A stretch of 64,000 nt of DNA. Origin: CAZMGY01 sp964565945 [NCBI: uncultured bacterium] (GTDB taxonomy: Bacteria > GCA-001730085). The notes below the pieces were generated by a model. It searched no databases. It saw only the letters and a program-made list of their open reading frames with translations, and was not told where the DNA came from. A program made the position numbers and the translations under genes. How positions within the stretch are numbered: the stretch's first letter is position 1; every line of letters begins with the position of its first letter. The DNA is taken from NCBI GenBank assembly GCA_964565945.1, contig CAZMGY010000018.1:7297-71296 (forward strand), given 5' to 3'. Of this stretch, positions 54,391 through 62,337 are shown in pieces.

Positions 54391-54402
54391 AGCCCTCTCC
54401 TA
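54385..54402 (-). promoter_or_regulatory. Ribosome binding site and GTG start of the giant gene
   Basis: The minus strand reads TTTAGGAGAGGGCTGTG. The AGGAG core lies six bases before the GTG, and the in-frame TAG inside TTTAGG blocks any earlier start. The rare start codon may moderate translation of an exceptionally costly protein; that is inference. Confidence 0.75.
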
Positions 54403-54455
54403 AACTTCGGGTAAGTTTGTTTCCCCAAACACAGCAAGCTCACTACGCCAGAACT

Positions 54456-54485
54456 TATATAACATTTGTAGCAAATATTTTGCAA
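54456..54485 (-). promoter_or_regulatory. Candidate promoter of the giant gene
   Basis: On the minus strand TTGCAA (54480-54485) is followed after 18 bases by TATATA (54456-54461), with TGT directly before it, an extended -10 arrangement. This predicts a leader of roughly 55-60 bases before the GTG. The match to the sigma-70 consensus is moderate. Confidence 0.4.
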
Positions 54486-54749
54486 ATCCATCTACAATGA
54501 AATAATTCATAAATTAAAATAAAGATCATTTATAAATTAAATAAGTGTAATGATTTATTTATAAATTAGATTATAATTAAGATATTTGGATCGAAATAGC
54601 AAGGAGTGAAATGAAATTTTAATGATATTATTGTTTACAAAAAATTTAATTAACTTAAAAAACATAAGCTAAATTAGACCATTTGCTCGAAATTACGCTA
54701 CGGCATCCTTAGGAATTCTTAAAGGAGCTGTTTAACATTATATGTTATA

Positions 54750-54778
54750 TTTTCAATAGAAATGATCTTTGTGATAAA
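54750..54778 (+). promoter_or_regulatory. Candidate promoter of the redoxin gene
   Basis: TTTTCA (54750-54755), a 17-base gap, then GATAAA (54773-54778) preceded by TGT (extended -10). Both hexamers are weak matches. The inverted repeat at 54734-54746 lies just upstream and could bind a regulator. Confidence 0.3.
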
Positions 54779-54825
54779 ATTAAGAATAATCGTTTTGAAA
54801 TATCATTAAGGCTTGGAAGTTACTC

Positions 54826-55434
54826 ATGTTGAAACAATGGATTCGCAAAACTATCATTGGTGTGCTCTGTATTGGAACAATACCCCTCGGGGCTCAAGTA
54901 ACCACAGGTAACAAAGCTCCTAATTTCACCTTAAGCGATGCGAAAGGGCAAAGCCATCAGCTTTCCGACTTTAAGGGTAAAATTGTGGTCTTGGAGTGGA
55001 TCAACTACGACTGCCCTTTTGTTAAAAAACATTACAACACAGGACACATGCAACATCTGCAACGCACATTCACCGAACAAGGTATCATTTGGTTAAGTAT
55101 CAATTCCTCAGCACCTGGCAAACAAGGTCATTTTGACCCCATCACCCTAGCCAAACGAATGGAAAAAACCAAAGTCAATCCTAGTGCCTATCTTTTGGAT
55201 AACGATGGCAAGGTTGGTCGCATGTACAATGCCAAGACAACCCCCCATATGTACATTATCAACAAAAAAGGCACACTAGTATACCAGGGTGCCATTGATG
55301 ATGATCCAGGTGTTTGGGGCAGCGATCCTTACCGTTCCAAGAATTTTGTGCGCATTGTGCTCGATGCCATCATGCACGGACGGCCTTCACCAGTAAAAGA
55401 AACTCCAGCCTATGGTTGTTCGGTGAAATATTAA
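54826..55434 (+). CDS. Exported thioredoxin-fold redoxin (AhpC/TSA-ResA-like)
   Basis: The 202-residue protein begins with a signal peptide (basic start KQWIRK, hydrophobic TIIGVLCIGTIPLGA). The mature part opens with APNFTLSDAKGQ and LSDFKGKIVVLEWINYDCPF, the thioredoxin/peroxiredoxin core with a single N-terminal cysteine (Cys63) in DCPF instead of CxxC. The fold continues through TPHMYIINKKGTLVYQGAIDD, with the cis-Pro TPHMY. A second cysteine stands near the C-terminus (YGCSVKY) and may be the resolving partner. It probably reduces peroxides or disulfides outside the cytoplasm. It is divergent from the giant gene across a shared promoter region. GGAAG precedes the ATG by about nine bases. 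Confidence 0.85.
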   Translation: MLKQWIRKTIIGVLCIGTIPLGAQVTTGNKAPNFTLSDAKGQSHQLSDFKGKIVVLEWINYDCPFVKKHYNTGHMQHLQRTFTEQGIIWLSINSSAPGKQGHFDPITLAKRMEKTKVNPSAYLLDNDGKVGRMYNAKTTPHMYIINKKGTLVYQGAIDDDPGVWGSDPYRSKNFVRIVLDAIMHGRPSPVKETPAYGCSVKY

Positions 55435-55503
55435 AATGCAAGAAGTCCGAATTTAAAAACTGCTGCATATACCCTTTGAGACAGATTCAGCGAAACAATA
55501 CCC

Positions 55504-56253
55504 TTAGGCTTTTGCTTTGCCCTGATTGGCCACCGCCTCCATCGCTTTTTTCACTTCCTCAGGATCACCTAAGTAGTAGCTACGAATGGGTGTCAAATCA
55601 TCATTAAGCTCATACACCAATGGCATGGCCGTCGGAATGTTAAGGCCAATAATATCTTCGTCCAAAATGTTATCCAAGTGTTTTACCAATGCCCGCAAAC
55701 TATTGCCATGAGCCACAATAATCACATTTTCCCCCTCTTGCGCCCTAGGAACAATTTCTTGTTCCCAGTAAGGAAGAAAGCGCTCCACAGTATCTTTAAG
55801 GCACTCCGACAGAGGTAAATCGGAATCATTCAAATTTTTGTAACGACGATCATGCCCAGGGTAGCGCTCATCATTTTTTTCGAGCGCCATAGGTGGCGTA
55901 TTGTAGCTACGACGCCAAATAAGAACTTGCTCATCGCCGTATTGGACAGCGGTTTCAGCTTTGTTAAGCCCCTGCAAAGCACCATAGTGACGTTCATTCA
56001 GATGCCAATCGCGAATCACAGGAATCCATTGTTGATCCATCTCATCCAAAATCGACCATAGGGTTTTAATCGCTCGTTTCAACACCGAGGTGTAGGCAAT
56101 GTCAAATTTAAAACCCGCTTCTTTCAGATATTGTCCCGCTGACTTAGCCTCGTCTTTGCCTTTGTCAGAAAGATCCACGTCGCACCAACCAGTGAATTTA
56201 TTCTCTTTATTCCACAAACTTTCGCCATGACGGACCAAAACCACTTTCTTCAT
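55504..56253 (-). CDS. gpmA: 2,3-bisphosphoglycerate-dependent phosphoglycerate mutase
   Basis: The 249-residue protein interconverts 3- and 2-phosphoglycerate in glycolysis. It opens with [20 protein letters not shown], the phospho-accepting histidine motif LxRHGE, and has the GpmA-specific features [16 protein letters not shown] and RRSYNTPP. The second catalytic histidine is in [18 protein letters not shown]. Length matches the dPGM family. AAGGAG precedes the ATG by seven bases. It lies 10 bases after sixA, so both are probably co-transcribed. It is convergent with the redoxin; no clear hairpin terminator was seen in the 69 bases between them. Confidence 0.96.
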   Translation of the reverse strand: MKKVVLVRHGESLWNKENKFTGWCDVDLSDKGKDEAKSAGQYLKEAGFKFDIAYTSVLKRAIKTLWSILDEMDQQWIPVIRDWHLNERHYGALQGLNKAETAVQYGDEQVLIWRRSYNTPPMALEKNDERYPGHDRRYKNLNDSDLPLSECLKDTVERFLPYWEQEIVPRAQEGENVIIVAHGNSLRALVKHLDNILDEDIIGLNIPTAMPLVYELNDDLTPIRSYYLGDPEEVKKAMEAVANQGKAKA

Positions 56254-56263
56254 TCAATTCTCC

Positions 56264-56725
56264 TTAAAGTTTAATCATTTCGGGATGCAAGCACCAATTC
56301 AAATACCATTGTCCTGCAATTTGTTCGAGAGCCACAATAGTTCCAGGTCGATAATGGACCATATCCTTTGATCGACCAGTTAACAGATGTGATACAAATT
56401 TGTCGACAAAGGGCAAATGAGAAACCAGCAAGAGGCTCTTGCGTTCTTCTTGGACCAATGTTGTCAAAACATCGACATCGCTCTCGGGTTTCAAATCGCC
56501 ATGCTCAAGCATGGGACCATCAAATCCAAGCTGATTCTGCATAATCTGAGCCGTTTGAACTGCTCGTTTAAGCGGACTATGCCAAATCATTTCGCAATTA
56601 ACCAAGTCCCGTGCACAAAACTCCCCCAACCGCGCCACACTAGCTTGACCATAGCCCGTCAGCAATCGTTCGGAATCACCATTATTATGAGCCACTTCGC
56701 CATGCCTCATAACATAAATTTTCAT
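56264..56725 (-). CDS. sixA: SixA-type phosphohistidine phosphatase
   Basis: The 153-residue histidine phosphatase starts MKIYVMRHGEV, with the RHG motif, followed by LTGYGQASVARLGEF and WHSPLKRAVQTAQIM, typical of SixA. A conserved histidine is in LLLVSHLPFVDKFVSHLLTG. SixA removes phosphate from phosphohistidine on phosphotransfer proteins. The gene is upstream of gpmA, another member of the same superfamily, with a 10-base gap. AGAAGGG serves as ribosome site nine bases before the ATG. The substrate in this organism is unknown. Confidence 0.87.
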   Translation of the reverse strand: MKIYVMRHGEVAHNNGDSERLLTGYGQASVARLGEFCARDLVNCEMIWHSPLKRAVQTAQIMQNQLGFDGPMLEHGDLKPESDVDVLTTLVQEERKSLLLVSHLPFVDKFVSHLLTGRSKDMVHYRPGTIVALEQIAGQWYLNWCLHPEMIKL

Positions 56726-56734
56726 AACGAGTAC

Positions 56735-56770
56735 CCTTCTATACAGGTTTCAATTTAAATGTCCAAGGTC
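56735..56770 (-). promoter_or_regulatory. Possible promoter of sixA-gpmA
   Basis: On the minus strand TTGGACA (a near -35) precedes TATAGA by about 16-17 bases, close to the sixA start. It would give a very short leader in which the -10 nearly touches the ribosome site. The 104 bases between bioF and sixA hold no gene and no convincing terminator; a GGTCA...TGACC pair is too far apart to be one. Confidence 0.3.
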
Positions 56771-56829
56771 GAGGTCAGGCTGCTTAACGCAACTATCCAA
56801 AGATGACCTTCAAAATTCATTATATTTTA

Positions 56830-57948
56830 TTACATAATATCTGTCATTATTTTTTTAAAACACTCGATGTCCTCCATGCTATGCCCTGAGCTAAGAGACA
56901 ATCGCAAACATTCCTTACCTTTGGACACTGTGGGAAAGCGCATCGCCGGCACATAATAACCCTTGTCCCACAAGTCTTGAGACACTTTTTGGACAGCCGC
57001 ATTGCCAGGAATAAACACCGGTATCACAGGCGAACAGCCCTCTAATTCACCGATTAAGCGCCAAAGCTTATCTCGCGCTTGACTAGCATGACGCGCCAAA
57101 TCAATGGCGCTAAGCAATCCACCCACTAAGGGCAAAGCCAAGCCTGTGCTATAAATACTCGTTCGCCCTCGATTAAGAACACAATCAATCACTTCGTGCG
57201 AAGACAACACCGCACCGCCAGCCACCCCTATAGCCTTACCCAAGCTCACCACACGCACATCCACCTCATTCGAACAGCCTTGCTGGACAACCCACCCTTC
57301 CCCAGAATCTCCAAACACACCTAGCGCATGTGCTTCATCGACAATTATCCGAAACGCATAGTTTTTCTTGAGCTTAACTATATCCTTAATTGGAGAACAA
57401 TCTCCTTCCATGCTAAAGAGCGATTCGGTGATCACCCACAGCATTTGCCCCTTGCGATAATAACGTTTCAGACACTGCTCTAGATGATCACAGTCGTTAT
57501 GACGAAAAATCTTATAACTTGCCTGTGACAATTTGACCGCATCAATCAAACTGGCATGACAAGAACGATCGAGCAAAACCAAATCCTCGGGTTTAACCAA
57601 AGACGAAATAGCTGCTAAATTGGCCATATAACCAGTGTTGCACAGTAGCGCGCGCTCGGCTTTAAGCCAGTCCGTAAGTTTGTTTTCCACCTGTTCGTGC
57701 AAGGTGAAATTACCACAGACATAACGCGAAGCCTGAGCACCCACACCAAAAATCTCGGAGGTATCTTTAACTGCCCGAATCACCCGAGGATGCTGCGCCA
57801 AATTAAGATAATTATTAGATCCAAAGTTCAAATAGGACCGTCCTTCACAAACAAAGCGAACACCGTCGATGGCTTCGATCACCCTCATCTGACGGTACAA
57901 ACCCTCCTCTTGCAAAGCCTGAAGTATCGTTTCCTCGCGGAGGGTCAT
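56830..57948 (-). CDS. bioF: 8-amino-7-oxononanoate synthase-like PLP enzyme (BioF family)
   Basis: The 372-residue alpha-oxoamine synthase starts at ATG 57948, with AGGAAG upstream; longer extensions overlap the preceding small ORF and lack family homology. Motifs: YLNFGSNNYLNLAQHPRV, GVGAQASRYVCGN, TESLFSMEGDCSPIKDI, VDEAHALGVFGDSGEG (PLP-binding Asp), and SLGKAIGVAGG with the PLP lysine. The C-terminal AMRFPTVSKGKECLRLSLSS matches BioF, which condenses pimeloyl-ACP/CoA with alanine for biotin. Serine palmitoyltransferase or 2-amino-3-ketobutyrate ligase are alternatives. The SDR upstream would also fit a sphingoid-like ketone reductase pairing. It is the last gene of the rib operon. Confidence 0.8.
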   Translation of the reverse strand: MTLREETILQALQEEGLYRQMRVIEAIDGVRFVCEGRSYLNFGSNNYLNLAQHPRVIRAVKDTSEIFGVGAQASRYVCGNFTLHEQVENKLTDWLKAERALLCNTGYMANLAAISSLVKPEDLVLLDRSCHASLIDAVKLSQASYKIFRHNDCDHLEQCLKRYYRKGQMLWVITESLFSMEGDCSPIKDIVKLKKNYAFRIIVDEAHALGVFGDSGEGWVVQQGCSNEVDVRVVSLGKAIGVAGGAVLSSHEVIDCVLNRGRTSIYSTGLALPLVGGLLSAIDLARHASQARDKLWRLIGELEGCSPVIPVFIPGNAAVQKVSQDLWDKGYYVPAMRFPTVSKGKECLRLSLSSGHSMEDIECFKKIMTDIM

Positions 57949-57949
57949 C

Positions 57950-58081
57950 TTATTCTTCCTCTCCTGGCTGACACACAGAAGAAAAAATCGATGAACGCTG
58001 CGCCATCCTATCAATGGTTCGATCGAGCAAAGTTTTGAGCAAGCCTCCTCTCGTTGTTTCCACTTCGGGAAGTTCCAGCAT
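57950..58081 (-). CDS. Small ORF (43 codons) between the SDR gene and bioF
   Basis: ATG 58081 follows AAAGGA by about ten bases. The frame ends TAA one base before the bioF ATG. The product starts MLELPEVETTRGGLLKTLL and ends QPGEEE; it is charged, has no membrane segment, and matches no family I know. It fills the gap between SDR and bioF almost exactly, and its start and stop spacing suits translational coupling, which favours a real gene. It could also be a decayed leader. Confidence 0.45.
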   Translation of the reverse strand: MLELPEVETTRGGLLKTLLDRTIDRMAQRSSIFSSVCQPGEEE

Positions 58082-58096
58082 CGTTTTAAATTCCTT

Positions 58097-58825
58097 TCAA
58101 TTGTTGAGAATGCGACTGTCCAAAACAAATAATTGCCCCGACACATGCCTCCATTGAGATATATCATAAATCGCCTGAGTGATTTCGTCGAGAGGGCTCA
58201 AGCAGCCCAATGTGTTCTGGCAACAAAAATCGTTAATGAGTTCTTCGCTCAAATGACCTGTCATGTCAGTGAGCATAAAACCTGGCGCCACAGCATTAAC
58301 ACGTACACCTCGCACCCCCCACTCTTTGGCCAAATCACGACTTAGACCAAGCATAGCCCCTTTGCTTAATCCATAAGCGCTCAAACCTACTCCTCCCGAA
58401 ACAGCTTGATGCGAAACAATATTGATCATATGCCCCCTGCCTAATGCGGACATACGCTCTGCGACCCTGCAGGCCAATACTCCAGTGTGCCTCAGATTAA
58501 TATCTAACAGATCATTCAATTGATCTTCGCTCGAGCGAGAGGTTAAAGCACTGTAAGAAACGCCAGCATTATTGATCCAAATATCTGGACAAGGATAACG
58601 CAAAGATTCCTGCCAAAAGGCCTCCAGCAAATCCATCTTTCTTAGATCCATGTGCATGCACTGCGCATGACCCAACCTTGTAAGATCAGCCAAAGCCTCT
58701 TCATGCGCTGTATCAATCGTACACTGCGATACGATCACATTATAGTCATAACGCAGATAAGTCTGGGCCAGTCGAAGCCCCAAACCACGCAGGCCACCTG
58801 TGATCATCACGCTCGGCCGCGCCAT
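58097..58825 (-). CDS. Short-chain dehydrogenase/reductase (FabG-like)
   Basis: The 242-residue SDR has the NAD(P)-binding TGGLRGLGLRLA, the structural INNAGVSYS, catalytic Ser in NIVSHQAVSGG, and YGLSK for Tyr/Lys catalysis. It continues with VRVNAVAPGFMLTDMT, the usual FabG-type end of the core. It probably reduces a 3-ketoacyl or other ketone. It starts one base after the ribE stop and precedes a small ORF and the BioF-like gene. A role with BioF in making an acyl precursor, or as a ketone reductase after the oxoamine synthase, is inferred from position only. Confidence 0.85.
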   Translation of the reverse strand: MARPSVMITGGLRGLGLRLAQTYLRYDYNVIVSQCTIDTAHEEALADLTRLGHAQCMHMDLRKMDLLEAFWQESLRYPCPDIWINNAGVSYSALTSRSSEDQLNDLLDINLRHTGVLACRVAERMSALGRGHMINIVSHQAVSGGVGLSAYGLSKGAMLGLSRDLAKEWGVRGVRVNAVAPGFMLTDMTGHLSEELINDFCCQNTLGCLSPLDEITQAIYDISQWRHVSGQLFVLDSRILNN

Positions 58826-58826
58826 A

Positions 58827-59423
58827 TCAGGATTCTCGATGTTTCAAATAAGACAAGACATATTTGCCCAAATAATCAAACTCAATATTAATCGGGTCGC
58901 CCACCTCTTTCTCTTTCAAATTGGTGTGACTGAGCGTATGAGGAATAATTGCTACTTCCAGCGACTGCCGATCGCAATTGACAATTGTTAAACTAATTCC
59001 ATCCAAAGCCACCGAACCTTTGGAGAGAACATGCGCCGCCCAATCCTCAGAAAACCCAATCTTAAGATGATAACTTCCATCCACTTGCATGATCGCTTCG
59101 ACCTGACCCAAACAATCCACATGTCCAGCGCAAATATGACCATCCAAACGAGCCTGAATCGACAAAGCGCGCTCCAAATTAACAGTCGCCCCTTGCTGCA
59201 AAGACCCCAGACTCGTGACAGCCAAAGTTGTATCAATCACATCGAAACTAAGCGTATCGCGACCTTGGTCAACCACTGTAAGGCAAACACCATTAACAGC
59301 CACACTATCCCCTTTGCAAACATCCGACCACGCCGAATTCTTGTGAACAGTCAAATGCATCACGGCCCCATCTTGATTCATCTGGGCAATTGTTCCTACC
59401 GCTTCAATCAAGCCGCTAAACAT
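58827..59423 (-). CDS. ribE: Riboflavin synthase (alpha subunit)
   Basis: The 198-residue protein converts two 6,7-dimethyl-8-ribityllumazine to riboflavin. Start is ATG 59423 (MFSGLIEAVGTI), preferred over GTG 59429 because AGGGA lies eight bases before it and family members begin MFxGxIE. It has two lumazine-binding repeats: the first with SVAVNGVCLTVV, the second starting GHICAGHVDCLGQV and including GSVALDGISLTIV. The start overlaps the end of ribD by eight bases (ATGTTTAG), so translation is probably coupled. Confidence 0.95.
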   Translation of the reverse strand: MFSGLIEAVGTIAQMNQDGAVMHLTVHKNSAWSDVCKGDSVAVNGVCLTVVDQGRDTLSFDVIDTTLAVTSLGSLQQGATVNLERALSIQARLDGHICAGHVDCLGQVEAIMQVDGSYHLKIGFSEDWAAHVLSKGSVALDGISLTIVNCDRQSLEVAIIPHTLSHTNLKEKEVGDPINIEFDYLGKYVLSYLKHRES

Positions 59424-60510
59424 GAGCACTATCCCTTTCTATATAACCACGAATCATCATATCCTCGTCCATACGTTGATGCAGCACGCCCTTTAAACGA
59501 AGAGCTTTTTGCACCGATGTTGGCGCAGTTTGAACTGTGGGCAGCCATAAAGGCCCCTCGCCTAATATTATGGGAGCGACATATAAACACACTTCATCGA
59601 CAAAATCTGCATTCCAAAAGGCTACGTGCGTCTGACCTCCTCCTTCGACCAAGAGATGGATGATCTCACGTCGATGCAGTTCCCGCATTAGTTCAGCCAA
59701 ACATTTCTCGCGCGAGGTATAGACCCATTCCTGAACGCCTTTATCTTTCAGATCAGCACTAAGAATAGGCTTATCGACCACCAATAGAGTTTGCTCAGCA
59801 TGCTCCGTCAACAAATGATGGCTTTCAGGAAGTTCGCCCCCCGAAAACAAAACAATGCGCAGAGGCACCTTGAGGGTATTATTTTCGCTACGGGCAGTGA
59901 GACGAGGATTATCCTTTCGAAATGTTTCGGCACCCACCAAAACTGCGTCCATTTGACGACGCAAACAATGCGCAGAACGACGTGCTTTTTTGCCAGTGAT
60001 CCACTGCGAGTGCCCATTAGCGCAAGCAATGCGACCATCCAAACTCACTCCAGCCTTTAAGGTCACCCATGGGCGCTGATCCAGTGTGAATCTACAAAAA
60101 GGGGCAATCAAGGCCTCGCACTCATGCTGCAACACTCCAGCATAATACTCAATCCCCTTGGCTTCCAAGAGGTTTTGTGCTCGCGAACCATTAGCCTCAG
60201 ATGGATCAGTGGCTCCAACAAATACGCGTTTAATACCCATTTGGTAGATTGATTCGGTGCAAGCTCCAGTTCGCCCCTGTGTGGAACAAGGCTCAAGCGT
60301 AACATACAAATCAGCGCCAACCGGTGATTCACTGCAATTGGACAAAGCATCTATTTCGGCATGAGGTTTACCCGCAGCACGATGATAACCTTGTCCGATG
60401 ATGCGTCCATCCTTCACCACCAGTGCTCCTACAGGAGGATTCGGTCGTGTTGATCCTAAGCCTTTGCGAGCAAGTTTAACCGCTCTTTGCATAAAATCTT
60501 GATACGCCAT
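59416..60510 (-). CDS. ribD: Bifunctional riboflavin deaminase/reductase
   Basis: The 364-residue fusion carries out the second and third steps of riboflavin synthesis. The N-terminal deaminase has the zinc motif PHAEIDAL and PCSTQGRTGACTESI (Cys ligands); the usual PCSH.GRTPPC is changed but keeps both cysteines. The C-terminal reductase begins RPWVTLKAGVSLDGRIA and includes MDAVLVGAETFRKDNPRLTA and HLLVEGGGQTH. The gene starts five bases after ftsY, with GAGGAA from the ftsY end serving as ribosome site. Confidence 0.96.
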   Translation of the reverse strand: MAYQDFMQRAVKLARKGLGSTRPNPPVGALVVKDGRIIGQGYHRAAGKPHAEIDALSNCSESPVGADLYVTLEPCSTQGRTGACTESIYQMGIKRVFVGATDPSEANGSRAQNLLEAKGIEYYAGVLQHECEALIAPFCRFTLDQRPWVTLKAGVSLDGRIACANGHSQWITGKKARRSAHCLRRQMDAVLVGAETFRKDNPRLTARSENNTLKVPLRIVLFSGGELPESHHLLTEHAEQTLLVVDKPILSADLKDKGVQEWVYTSREKCLAELMRELHRREIIHLLVEGGGQTHVAFWNADFVDEVCLYVAPIILGEGPLWLPTVQTAPTSVQKALRLKGVLHQRMDEDMMIRGYIERDSAHV

Positions 60511-60515
60511 TCCCT

Positions 60516-61415
60516 TTATTCCTCAAACAAGGCCTCAATAAAATCTTCACGGGAAAACGGCAAAAGATCATCCGCTTGTTCTCCCACACCAATGTAGCGC
60601 ACTGGTAAGTTCAATTCCTTAGAGATAGAAAAAATAAATCCACCTTTGGCCGAACTATCAAATTTGGCCAACAAAAGATCATCAATGCCAATATCTTTGC
60701 TAAACTGTCGAGCCTGCATCAAGCCATTGTTACCTGTGGTAGCATCCAAAATCAAACGGGTGCGAATGTGTTCCTCGGCTATATGTTTGGCAATGGTACG
60801 TTTCATTTTACCCATTTCGTCCATTAAATTCTTTTTAGTATGCAAACGCCCTGCGGTGTCAATGATAAGTAAATCTTTTTTCTGAGACTGCATTGCTTCG
60901 AGAGCTTCGTAAATCACTGCGGAAGGATCCGCACCTTCTTCTTTTTCTATCAAAGGAATTCCCAAGCGTTGCGACCATGTTCGCAATTGCTCAACTGCAG
61001 CCGCACGAAACGTATCCGCCGCAGCAATCATCACAGAATGTCCTTCATCCTGATATTTTTTGGCCAATTTAGCAATCGAGGTGGTTTTTCCCGAACCATT
61101 CACTCCTAAAACCAGCAAAACCTTAAACGATTTGTCTTCCTGCGCCTCTTCAGGCAAATAGTGCTTCATGCTCTCTCTTAAAAAGGCATAGACATCGTAG
61201 GTCGCCTCTTTCGAATCTTTCACTTTGTCTCGAATGGCATCAATCAATTCCATGGTGATGTCCACACCAACATCGGCTTTAATCAAAACTTCCTCAAGCT
61301 CTTCAAGCATATTTTCGTCAACGGTATGCTTGCTAAAAATCGACCTCACTTTGCGAGTTAACGACGACTGCGTCTTTTGCAAGCTCTTCTTAAAAAGGGA
61401 AACTAATCCAAACAT
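60516..61415 (-). CDS. ftsY: Signal recognition particle receptor FtsY
   Basis: The 299-residue SRP GTPase lacks a long acidic A domain. The N domain starts with MFGLVSLFKKSLQKTQ and LEEVLIKADVG. GTPase motifs: G1 LGVNGSGKTTSIAKLA, DTFRAAAVEQL, G3 DTAGRLHTKKNLMDEM, G5 IGVGEQADDLLPF. Two spots differ from the usual: DATTGNNGLMQA (normally GQNAL) and AKFDSSAKGGF (normally TKLDGTAKGG). The key Asp and Lys are kept, so it is probably active. It works with Ffh to bring translating ribosomes to the membrane, which would be relevant to exporting large proteins. AAGGA precedes the ATG. Confidence 0.95.
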   Translation of the reverse strand: MFGLVSLFKKSLQKTQSSLTRKVRSIFSKHTVDENMLEELEEVLIKADVGVDITMELIDAIRDKVKDSKEATYDVYAFLRESMKHYLPEEAQEDKSFKVLLVLGVNGSGKTTSIAKLAKKYQDEGHSVMIAAADTFRAAAVEQLRTWSQRLGIPLIEKEEGADPSAVIYEALEAMQSQKKDLLIIDTAGRLHTKKNLMDEMGKMKRTIAKHIAEEHIRTRLILDATTGNNGLMQARQFSKDIGIDDLLLAKFDSSAKGGFIFSISKELNLPVRYIGVGEQADDLLPFSREDFIEALFEE

Positions 61416-61454
61416 ATTTGAGTCCTTTCCTTCATGATTTCCATGCGAAAAGGC

Positions 61455-61895
61455 TTAGCGGGTCTGCAATGCTCTCTTGTAAATGCGATCCAAAACACCA
61501 TTCACAAAGTGATGTGATTCCTGAGAGCCATATTTTTTGGCTACTTCAACAGCCTCATTCAGGGTTACTTGACTCGGAACATCATCCACATACAATATCT
61601 CAAACAAAGCCATTCGCATAATATTCTTATCGATCACTGAAATCTGCTCTAGATCCCAGTTGTCCAAATATTTGACAATCTTATCATCGAGCGAATCACG
61701 GTATTGCAACACACCTTTGACCAGGATTGCCGTAAAGTTTTGCACGTCCTTAAACAGTTGCTCACTGTAACTTTTTTTACGCAAAGCCCAATACTCATTC
61801 AGCACAGTCAACAAAAGACTTAAATCTTGCCGTTGCAAATCCATCTGATACAAAATCTCTAAAGCAAATTCACGAGATTTACGTCGAGGGCCCAT
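61455..61895 (-). CDS. nusB: Transcription antitermination protein NusB
   Basis: The 146-residue all-helical protein begins [20 protein letters not shown], the family's N-terminal signature, and ends with PSQVTLNEAVEVAKKYG and HHFVNGVLDRIYK, the conserved C-terminal part. NusB with NusE binds boxA RNA during antitermination, mainly in rRNA transcription. Its start overlaps the end of ribH by 17 bases, a common ribH-nusB arrangement. AGGA lies eight bases before the ATG. Confidence 0.95.
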   Translation of the reverse strand: MGPRRKSREFALEILYQMDLQRQDLSLLLTVLNEYWALRKKSYSEQLFKDVQNFTAILVKGVLQYRDSLDDKIVKYLDNWDLEQISVIDKNIMRMALFEILYVDDVPSQVTLNEAVEVAKKYGSQESHHFVNGVLDRIYKRALQTR

Positions 61896-62337
61896 GATGA
61901 CTGTCCTTTGGGATTTGAGTTAATACATCAATCATCTCTAAAGCACACAAAGCCGCCTCTTCCCCCTTGTTGCTCCCAGGCTCACAAGAACGTTGTTGGG
62001 CTTGCTCCAGTGTATCCGTTGTTAAAACGCCAAACACCACAGGTAATTGTTCATCGAGCGAAACGCGCATCAATCCAGCGGCGGTTTGTTCACAAATGTA
62101 ATCAAAATGCGGAGTATCGCCCCGAATCACCGCTCCCAAACAGATGACGGCAACGCAATCTTGTTTCTTGGCCAAAGCTTGGGCAACAACTGGTAACTCA
62201 TAAGCTCCAGGCACCCAATAGACCGTATAATCTTGATCGCTCAAACCATGTTGCTCAAGAGTCTGCACACAGCCCTGTAACAAACCATGAGTGATCATTT
62301 CATTAAAGCGACTCACCGCAATCGTTATTTGTTTCAT
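61879..62337 (-). CDS. ribH: 6,7-dimethyl-8-ribityllumazine synthase
   Basis: The 152-residue protein condenses the pyrimidine from RibD with the 3,4-dihydroxy-2-butanone phosphate from RibB. Typical motifs: [48 protein letters not shown] with the catalytic His, [17 protein letters not shown], and [15 protein letters not shown]. The start ATG overlaps the ribBA stop by four bases (ATGA); GGAG lies about eight bases before it. Confidence 0.97.
   Translation of the reverse strand: MKQITIAVSRFNEMITHGLLQGCVQTLEQHGLSDQDYTVYWVPGAYELPVVAQALAKKQDCVAVICLGAVIRGDTPHFDYICEQTAAGLMRVSLDEQLPVVFGVLTTDTLEQAQQRSCEPGSNKGEEAALCALEMIDVLTQIPKDSHHGPST

Larger units (their letters stand above)
54391..54825. promoter_or_regulatory. 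AT-rich divergent intergenic region between giant gene and redoxin
   Basis: These 435 bases hold no gene. The stretch 54480-54800 is markedly AT-rich. The 9-mer (c/t)ataaatta occurs three times (54508, 54531, 54560), and a short inverted repeat AACAT-TAT-ATGTT lies at 54734-54746. Candidate promoters face both ways, one for the giant gene (about 54456-54485) and one for the redoxin (about 54750-54778). The repeats could be UP-like elements or regulator sites; no known operator is recognised. Confidence 0.5.

Noticed and set aside
1-54390. Several fused genes or a frameshifted pseudogene
   Set aside because: Frame and coding character are constant from end to end, no stops or shifts were seen, and the motor motifs near the far end are intact, which argues against decay.
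54500-54570. CRISPR array or origin from the repeated (c/t)ataaatta
   Set aside because: Only three short AT-rich copies at uneven spacing, with no spacers and no DnaA-box consensus.
55435-55503. Rho-independent terminator between redoxin and gpmA
   Set aside because: No stem followed by a T-run was found on either strand.
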